Positions 56,525 to 64,000 of a stretch of 64,000 bases of DNA are shown here, piece after piece. The notes under the pieces were generated by a model. That model worked only from the letters and a program-made list of their open reading frames with translations, was not told the origin of the DNA and did not search any database. The stretch is taken from the NCBI GenBank assembly GCA_948144175.1, contig CANXME010002307.1:2377001-2441000 (forward strand), written 5' to 3'. Made by a program: the position numbers and the translations under genes. Each line of letters opens with the position of its first letter. Positions within the stretch are counted from its first letter, which is position 1. The stretch comes from Closterium sp. NIES-65. Lineage: Eukaryota; Streptophyta; Zygnematophyceae; Desmidiales; Closteriaceae.

Positions 56525-58850
56525 GGCGTATATCAGCCGATGTCGCGAATTGCGCGACAAGCTTCTTCGATGCGGAGGATCAATCTCTGAAGACGCCTTC
56601 GTGACAGTCATCATCGGTGGCCTCGGTCCTCAGTGGCGCGCCACCAAAGCAATTCTTCGAGCCCACGGAAGAATCTCTGAAGCACCACTTTGCGCCGAAA
56701 TCCACGCCGAGCAGCAGGTAATGGACCTGCAAGAAGAAAGGCACAAGAAAAAGGCATTAGCACCGGAGTTCGCTTTCCATACTCAGCGACGACACAACAA
56801 CTACAACAACCGACAGCAGCAGCCGAAGCCAGTACCTCCGTTTTGTCATATCTGCAAAACATCAGGACATCCACGCACGCATTGCCCGTCCCGTCAGACA
56901 ACACCACAGCGACAACTGCGGCCTTCAAGCTCCCAAGTTGCTTCGACACAAGCAAGTCCGACAACCACGATTCAAGCTTCAACGACTTCAACTGGACAAC
57001 CTGCACAAGGAGCAAGAAACATAGTCAACTGCATGGTCAAGATAAACGATTCTTGCATAGCAGAGTCACCACCCCACTACTCACCAGAAGAGGAGCTCGA
57101 CAACAGGACGCCCCGCCGCGAATCACTCCACCCGAATCCGACTTACGCCGCCATCGCTCAAAGTGAACCGTCCGGCCAAGACACTTGGTTTTTGGATAGT
57201 TGCTGCGGGCAACACATGTGCTCGTCCGGACGCTTCGTACAACGCGAACTCCGACTCCAACGAGAAGTTGTCATCGCGGTCGCCAACAATCAAAACCTGC
57301 GCACACGACGACAAGGAGTGGTACAGCTTCAGTCAAGAGAAACAAACGTCATACTGCACATGTCAAAGGTACTCATCGCTGAAGGGCTCGGTTACAACTT
57401 ACTGAGTGTTAGCCAGTTGATGGCGAAGGGGATTCACCTGGAAGCCGACAGCACCACCCAAGAGTTCAAGCTATACCACGGGAGAGGCGGTCTCTACATC
57501 GGGAAAGCAGTATTGAAGAACAATGTCTTCGTCCTCGACTTCGTTCCTGACCTGGGCACTGCAGACAGCGACGCCATCGTGAACTTTACCGACTGGACAC
57601 ACCCTCCGGATCTCGACCCCGACTTCAGCCCGGGAGGTTTCTGGTACTCCCACACTATCCCTGAAGCAGAACGAACACGAGCGTTAGCAACGATTCAACA
57701 AACACCAGAAGCAGAGACAACATCGGCAGCAGCAACAACATCGGCAGCAGCAACAACATCGGCAGCAGCAACAACATCGGCAGCAGCAGAGACAACATCA
57801 GCAGCAGCAGGAACAACGACACCAGTCACAGTCGACGAAGCACCACCAACACCCGCGCAACAGCTGAATCCGACTCAACGTGAAGTCCACCGAAGCGCCA
57901 ACTTCGTCGCCAGTCTTTACTCCAACTCCGACGCATACCAACGTTCACCCGGACACCGCGCCTCTGAAGAAATCTGGCACGCACGCACAGGACATCCAAG
58001 CAACACGGTTTTAAACAATACGATAAGAGCAGGAGTTCTTGACAAAAATTCTCTACTTCTACCCGACGGCAGAGAACTCCAAAAGGCACGAGGGACTTGC
58101 CTTATATGCCCCGAAGCTGACTTACCTCATCGACCATTCGCTCCACATCACAACCCGAGCGCACCAGCGTACGCACCACTTGAAAAGGTTTACAGCGACA
58201 TCCTCTACAATCGCGAACCAGGACAAGTCAACTACAACTACACCATCACCTTCATCGACGCCGCCACTCGATACGTCTGGCATCGTAACCTACCCAGCCG
58301 CGACTTGGCGCTCGCAGCATTCGCTGCCTGGCTACCGATAGCAGAGAGAGAGTCTGGAACGCAACTGAAAAGCTTCCAGTCAGACGGAGGTGGCGAGTAC
58401 ACCTCTCAGCGCTTCAAGCAGTTCCTGGAGGAAAGGGGGATCAAGCAACTCCTCTCCCTTCCCTACGCACATCAGCAGCAAGGTGTTGCAGAAAGAATGA
58501 ACAGGACTCTGCAGAACAGCATGCGCAAACTATTACGTGGCATGCGGCTACCCAACCACCAGTGGCCAGCAGCAATGGACCATGCTGTCATACTGCACAA
58601 CTTGTTGTCGTCGTCGTCACTCCCGAACAACGCATCACCGCATCTGCTGTGGACAGGGAAGCAAGGCAGCACAAAAATGTTACGAGTTTTCGGGTGCATG
58701 GTACAGTACAGACCCCCAGAAGCACGAGCGGGAAGATTTTCGCAACGGGCACAGTGGGGACTACACCTCGGCATCGAGAAAAATTACAACGCGTGGAGAA
58801 TCTTCGACGTCCACACAAAAGAAACAGTAGCAGTACGTGATGTGATCTTC
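56525..58850 (+). CDS. Knuckle, protease and integrase region of copia D
   Basis: CHICKTSGHPRTHC zinc knuckle near 56850, protease WFLDSCCGQHM near 57190, pre-integrase EIWHARTGHPSN near 57970, integrase VYSDILYNREPG, FIDAATRYVW, FQSDGGGEYTS and QQGVAERMNRTLQ (58190-58510). Between protease and integrase a TTSAAA hexapeptide repeat (57715-57810) marks a flexible linker. Confidence 0.92.
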
Positions 58851-59209
58851 TACGAATGACTCACCCTTCAGACGTACCTCGCCAACTTGCACGAGAATCA
58901 GGACCTCACCGGTGGCTTTCGTGGTGACCGAGCCTTCGCGTCAACAGCGGATGAAGCAGACTGGGATGAGCAGAATGTCGACAACGCATCGGAGGAAGCC
59001 GGACCTCTTCCGTACTGCTCCGTCGACGTGCCCATGGATGAGGAAAATCCTCGCGACAGTAACAACGCCGAAGTCTTCTACCATTTCGCCGACAATGGTT
59101 ACGTAACACCTGCAACAGTCAACACCAACGAAGCAGAAAGGGTAGGGCCAAATTTCATACCCGACCCAGAAGTGGGAGACGAAGCAGCTTATCCCGAGGA
59201 TCCAGAACT

Positions 59210-60800
59210 CCCTCGATACTCACAGACTGGACTGCAAATCCTTGGTCTCGTCACCGCAGTCCATGGCGCCGCCATTCCTAAGGAGCCTGCGACGGTTCAA
59301 CAGGCTATGGAGGGGGAACATAGGGAGAAATGGCGTGAAGCCATGGACAAAGAGCTGAAGGCACTGGAGGAGCGCAACACCTGGAAAATCGTTCCCATCG
59401 GCGTAGCACAAAACAAGACTATCCTCACCGGGAAGTGGGTCTTCCGTGTGAAGACGAAAGCTGACGGCACCATCGACAAATTCAAAGCTCGCTGGGTCGT
59501 ACGCGGCTTTGACCAGGAGCACGGAAGAGATTACACCGAAACCTTCGCTCCGGTCAGCCGTCACACCTCACTCCGAATCCTCATCGCCGTCGCCGCCATG
59601 AAGAAAAAGAAACTGCGACAAATCGACGTCGCAAACGCATTTCTCTACGCACCTGTGGATGCAAAAATCTTCGTCGAGCTCCCGCACGGCTCCCACGGCG
59701 AACCCAACCGAGTCTGTCAACTGCTTAAGTCGCTCTACGGGATCAAGCAGGCACCGCGACTGTGGCAGCAGTACCTACACGCCCGCCTCATCCGCATCGG
59801 TTTCAAACAACTCCCACATGACCAGGGCATGTATCGCCTCACAAAGGGAAGCGACTACGTTCTCCTAATCGTCTACGTGGATGATCTCCTCTACATTGGG
59901 TCAACCGACGTCATCGCCACGTGGTTCGAAGGGGAGCTTCAGAAAGACCTCACGATCACGGTTTCTTCTACCGTTACGCAGTACCTCGGGCTCAACATCC
60001 GCGAAGAAGAAAACGCAATCTATCTAAGCGCCGAGAAATACGCCGACACGATCGCCAAGCGCTTCTCGCTCACACCTACCGCTATCGCCACGCCTTACCG
60101 CTACACGTCAGGAACCGAAAAGGGACGACCTACTCTACTCAAGCCCGTCGGCATACGCGATTATCAGAAGAAGCTCGGGTGTCTTCTCTTCGCAGCAGTC
60201 ACATGCCGTCCCGACTTATCCTACTCCGCGAGCCAGCTCGCCACCTATCTCAAGAAGCCTGAAGCAGAGCATCTTGCGGAACTCGATCGCGCTCTCCACT
60301 ACTTTGTCAGCACCGCGACGATCGGATTAACTTATCACAAAAACGCAACTACACCGACCAAGCTAATCGGCTACGTCGACGCCGATCACGCCGGCGACTC
60401 CGATAACAGGCGCTCACGCACCGGCTATGTCTACCGCCTCGAGCCTATCGGTCCTATCTCCTGGCAGTCGAGTAAGCAGGAATTAATCGCACTGTCTTCA
60501 GCTGAAGCGGAATATATCGCACTCTGCTCAGCCACCAAGGAGGGACTTTACCTTCACGAACTGCTGGAAGAAGCGAAGTTAGCCGAGTTACCCAGCTTCA
60601 CCGTGTTCTGCGACAACCAGTCAGCAATTCGCATCGCCAACAAGAACGGCTTCGCAAACAGGACGAAACACATCGCCCTGCGCTATTTCTTCGTAAAGGA
60701 CGAGATCGAGAAGGGGAAACTCGATCTGTCATACTGTCCCACGTCTGAGATGGCAGCCGATTACTTGACCAAGAAGCTCGGAAAGCAGAAGTTCGAATAA
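59210..60800 (+). CDS. RT and RNase H region of copia D
   Basis: RT blocks WVFRVKTKADGTIDKFKARWVVRGF, QIDVANAFLYAPVDAKIFVELP, GIKQAPRLW and the YVDDLLYIGS box (59875). RNase H blocks YVDADHAGDSDNRRSRTGY, SSAEAEYIAL, FCDNQSAIRIANKNGF and HIALRYFFVKDEI. Ends at 60800 with KLGKQKFE, as copia pol usually does. Confidence 0.93.
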
Positions 60801-60862
60801 TGCATGCTGCTGACTGGACAAGGCCACGTCACCAGCAGCGACACTCCAGAAGCGAAGGGGAG

Positions 60863-61298
60863 TGTTGGAAACAATTAGTCTTAAAGGCGCTTCTGTCGTG
60901 TCAAAACCCAAGACACTAGCGAAGCAGTCCGAATCGAAACATCGAGTCAAACCTCGGAGGTTAGGGTAACCGCCTGGAGGTTACGGGAAAGTCAAAGGTC
61001 AGCGACCTTTGACTCGACAATTACAGCGCGACAGTTAAGGACACACAACTGACTCGTTACAGAGCAGTTGCCCGAGTCGCACTGTATCGAATCGCAACAG
61101 CAATGCAGTTATCTATCTATTCGTATTCCCTGTACTCTTGTATAAAATCTTGTATTTGCTTGTTTAATTCGATCTACTTTGCTCTCACACACTAGTGCAA
61201 GGTCGGTTCACAAACTTCATTAAACGCTTCCGCTATTTCAAATATCCTACCCAGAGTCATCCTCTGCAAAGATCCTAAAGGGCTTTCTCAGCCCAACA
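60863..61298 (+). repeat. 3' LTR of copia D
   Basis: 436 bp, five differences from the 5' LTR. Confidence 0.95.
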
Positions 61299-61559
61299 GC
61301 CAGAAACAGGAGCGACGCCGAGCCTAGCGGGAACACTGTGGCTAAGTGCAACGGACCAAGAGCAACGGTAAGCGTGGTCCTACTTAGGGAAACCGCAGGC
61401 ATGGAAGGCCTGCTTGCTTGTTTGTTTCCTCACATGTTAGCTAATGTCTCAGAAGCCGTTTTGCTACCCGGGAGCCACTCCAAGCAGGCAGTCAGCCGAG
61501 TTACTCGTGTGGACTCACAAAACCCTAGCTCAGTTTTCTAGTGCAGAGACAGGAAGTGC
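61299..61559. other. Unassigned 260-bp segment between D and H
   Basis: No gene or repeat recognised. It is not a continuation of element E, which would be expected if D had inserted cleanly. Confidence 0.5.
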
Positions 61560-61656
61560 CTAAGCAACAATCAAATCATCCCCAAGAAGTCAGGGGCAAG
61601 AGAAGGAACAAGTGAGGCATGAAGGTGCAGGAGGTGGAGGCTACCATCTTCCGACA

Positions 61657-62270
61657 GGCAGCAGCAGCCCAGCAGCAGTAGCAGCTGAGCAGTAGCAGCA
61701 ACGCAGCAGTAGCAGCAGCGCAGGCGGCAACAGCGGCAGCAGCAGCAGCGCAGCAGCAGCAGCACAGGTGGTAGCAGCAGTGCAGGCGGCAGTAGCAGCC
61801 TAGCAGCAGCAGCAGCTGAGCAGTAGGAGCAACGCAGCAGTAGCAACACAGGTGGCAGCAGCAGCCTAGTAGCAGCAGCAGCAGCAGCAGCAGCAGCACG
61901 AGTGCAGGGGGCAGGGCAGCACTAATGCACGGAGCGGCTTGGCTCAACTGAGCGGCTCGAGCAGCAGCAGCAGGTTAGCAGCCGTGCAACAGCAAAGGCA
62001 CGGCAGCCGCGCGTGCAGGGCAACAGCGCGGAGCAGGGCAGGACAGCCGCGCGTGCTGGGCAACAGCGCGGAGCAGGCCAGGGCAGCCGCGCGTGCAGAG
62101 CAACAGCGCAGCGCAGGGAAATAGCAGCAGTGCAGCAGCAGCAGCAGCGCAGGCGGCAGCAGTAGCTTAACAGCAGCAGTAGCGCAGGCGGCAGCAGCAG
62201 CTTAACAGCAGCAGTAGCGCAGGCGGCAACAGCAACTTAATAGCAGCAGCAGCGCAGCAGGGCACTATTC
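61657..62270. repeat. CAG-rich microsatellite in leader of H
   Basis: GCAGCAGCAG, GCAGTAGCAG and GGCGGCAGCAG blocks, interrupted. The poly-Leu/Cys/Ala frames on the minus strand come from it. Confidence 0.85.
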
Positions 62271-62825
62271 CAGTAACAGCAGGGCAGCAAGGCAGTAGTG
62301 CAGCAAGAGCAGGGCAGCAGGGAAGTGCGTCGGTGAAGCGCAGGAGCAGTGCAGGTGCGCGCGCGGCAGAGCAGGTGCGCGCGCGGCAGAGCAGGTGCGC
62401 GCGGGCCTGGCGCGGGTCGTACGGGCTGCGCGCGGGCCTGGCGCAGGGTGCAGGGGCTGCGCGCGGGCTGTACAGGGTGCGCGCGGGCGGCGCGCGGGCT
62501 GTACTGGCTGCGCTGCGGGCTGCGCATGGGCGGTACGGGCTGCGCGCGGCAGGGCAGGGCAGGGCAAGGTAGCGCGGGTGCGGGTCGCTGGTAGGGCGCA
62601 GGGCAGCGCGATCGCGGGCGGGGCAGGGCAGCTCGATGGTCAGCTCGAGCGCTAGGCGCAGGGCAGTGCACGTGCGGGGCAGGACGATTCTGGCGGGCAG
62701 GTCTAGTGGCGCGCCACGGACAGAAAAAACGATCGCGCCCTAGGGGCGCACGACGAGCAGTAAACTAACGGTGGGCCCTTAAACTTTTAGGTCCTAGGCT
62801 AGGAACGTCCTAGCTTTTAATACCA

Positions 62826-62958
62826 TGTTGAGATAGGTAGGAAGGAATGATGTGGATTAGGGCAATGAGGGGGATACAATGAAGTGTCGAGCAACTTAAT
62901 GTACCCCCTAAGGCTAAACCCACTACAGCCTAGATAACAGTAAACATATACCTTGACA
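62826..62958 (-). repeat. 5' LTR of copia H
   Basis: 133 bp TGTTGAGATA...ACCTTGACA. Primer site at 62825 downward. Confidence 0.82.
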
Positions 62959-63068
62959 GGAAGTGCACATTCGGCCAATTTCATCGACACCAAAGGTACC
63001 TCGCGTCGCCTTCGGGTTTCCATTGCCCAATCTGCACCCAACCTACGTTCCCAAGGTTCCTCGCCTAG

Positions 63069-64000
63069 TTAGGGTGCTGACGTCGGGGTGCTGACGAGGT
63101 AGTGCAGTGCGCGATCGAGCTCCGCCATGTGCTCTGCTTCGGGTTTCTTGAGGTAGGTGGCAAGTTGGCTTGCGGAGTACGAGAGGTCCGGTCGGCAGGT
63201 GATGGCTGCGAAGAGCAGACATCCTAGCTTTCGTTGGTTGTCGCATATGCCGGCGGGCTTGAGCAGAGCGGAGGCTTCCTTGTGACTTCCGGCGGTGTAG
63301 CGATATGGTGTGGAGGTAGTAGTTGGGGTGAGTCCGAAGTGCTTAGCGATGGTGTCGGCGTATTTCACGGCGCTGAGGTAGATCGCGCTTTCTTCTTCTT
63401 GGATGTTGCGGCCGAGGTATTGTGTTACGGTAGACGAAGCCGTGAGCGTGAGGTTCTGCTGCAGCTCCCCTTCGAACCAGGTCATGATGCCGTTGGTAGA
63501 ACCGATGTAAAGTAGATCGACTACGTAGACGATGAGTAGAATGTAGTCAGTGCCCTTCATGAGTCGGTACATGTCCTGGTCGTGCGGTAGCTGGCGGAAT
63601 CCGATGCGGATGAGTTAAGCGTGTAGATACTGCTACCACAATCTCGGAGCTTGTTTAATGCCATATTGAGACTTCAATAGTTGGCAGACTTGGTTAGGAT
63701 CTCCGTTGGAGCCGTGTGGTAGCTCGACGAAGATCTCAGCATCGACAGGTGCGTAAAGAAAAGCGTTGGCGACGTCGATTTGGCGTAGCTTCTTCTTCTT
63801 CATAGCGGCTATTGCGAGAAGAATTCGTGGAGAGGTGTGTCGACGGACCGGCGCAAATGTTTCGGTGAAGTCTCGTCCTTGCTCTTGGTCGAAGCCGCGT
63901 ACCACCCTGCGCGCTTTGAACTTGTCGATGGTGCCGTCTGCTTTGGTTTTCACAATGAAAACCAATTTTCCGGTAAATACCGTTTTGTTACGAGCCACGT
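63069..64000 (-). pseudogene. Copia RT of element E (or sister copy), cut by right window edge
   Basis: Minus-strand RT very close to D's: FTGKLVFIVKTKADGTIDKFKARRVVRGFDQEQGRDF, QIDVANAFLYAPVDAEIFVELPHGSNG, VYVVDLLYIGS, CRPDLSYSASQLATYLKKPEAEHMAELDRALHYLVST. It ends abruptly near 63069, before the segment homologous to D's RNase H. Same orientation as the E piece at 54604-55251. Fossil. Confidence 0.85.

Larger units (their letters stand above)
55252..61298 (+). mobile_element. Copia LTR retrotransposon D, young and nearly whole
   Basis: 6.05-kb copia element with 436-bp LTRs (5 differences, 1.1%), primer site TGGTATGAGAGC directly after the 5' LTR, and polypurine tract AGCGAAGGGGAG before the 3' LTR. 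Gag, CCHC knuckle, protease, integrase, RT and RNase H follow in order. It looks nearly whole, with about two breaks. The flanking 5-mers (CAGTC left, GCCAG right) do not match, so no target duplication is visible and one flank was probably rearranged. It belongs to a different lineage from A/B/C/F: longer LTRs, no poly-Gly. Confidence 0.95.
61560..62958 (-). mobile_element. Copia fragment H: 5' LTR and leader
   Basis: Minus-strand 133-bp 5' LTR (62826-62958) of the A/B/F type (GTACCCCCTAAGGCTAAACC, ...CTTGACA), primer site TGGTATTAAAAGC, a GC-rich leader (62340-62800) and a CAG/CAGTAG-type repeat (61660-62270). The leader resembles that of A but with the repeat expanded to about 600 bp. No gag or pol follows on the left. 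A 12-bp direct repeat, GACAGGAAGTGC, lies at both ends (61548-61559, 62955-62966). Confidence 0.75.

Overview
The window is eukaryotic, nuclear and repeat-dominated. About 50 of the 64 kb is LTR retrotransposon, mostly nested. One island of GC-rich, intron-containing host genes lies at about 39.3-54.4 kb. Several features point to the green lineage, probably a streptophyte (charophyte) alga: a malectin-like (CrRLK1L-type) ectodomain protein, a Rubisco-LSMT-like SET protein, a CPBP-family membrane protease, and a Ty3/gypsy element that carries a cytosine-C5 DNA methyltransferase. As I recall, such elements are known from charophytes and dinoflagellates. A zygnematophyte such as Closterium would fit, but the species is inference.

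Layout. 1-20 kb: a decayed minus-strand Ty3/gypsy element (J; gag, protease, DNA methyltransferase, reverse transcriptase) is split by two minus-strand copia elements, A (cut by the left window edge) and B (nearly whole, near-identical LTRs, CCCCC target duplication). Next to J is a plus-strand gypsy remnant (I). It holds a 375-bp TRIM (K) whose 5' LTR/internal junction carries tRNA-like A and B boxes at exact tRNA spacing. 20.1-35.5 kb: an old minus-strand copia (C) whose leader was later hit by a 1.6-kb plus-strand non-autonomous LTR element (G) and by copia F. Target duplications are visible for C, F, G, K and B. 35.5-39.3 kb: flank and intergenic sequence with no gene I can support.

39.3-54.4 kb, host genes: a malectin-like type I membrane protein without kinase (+), a SET-domain methyltransferase-like protein (-), a CPBP/CAAX-like intramembrane protease (-) and a SOSS-B/hSSB-like OB-fold protein (+). 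The splice models for the malectin, SET and OB-fold genes were built by eye and close in phase at every junction. The introns of the malectin and OB-fold genes are full of minisatellites.

54.6-64 kb: a young plus-strand copia (D, 436-bp LTRs, 5 differences) lies inside an older inverted relative (E). Beyond it are the 5' part of another short-LTR copia (H) and E's reverse transcriptase, which runs to the window edge.

Relative ages from LTR pairs: B (1/132) and G (1/141) are youngest, then D (5/436) and K (2/141), then F (5/127), then C (about 11/148). This order agrees with the nesting. The host genes are unrelated neighbours, not a pathway.
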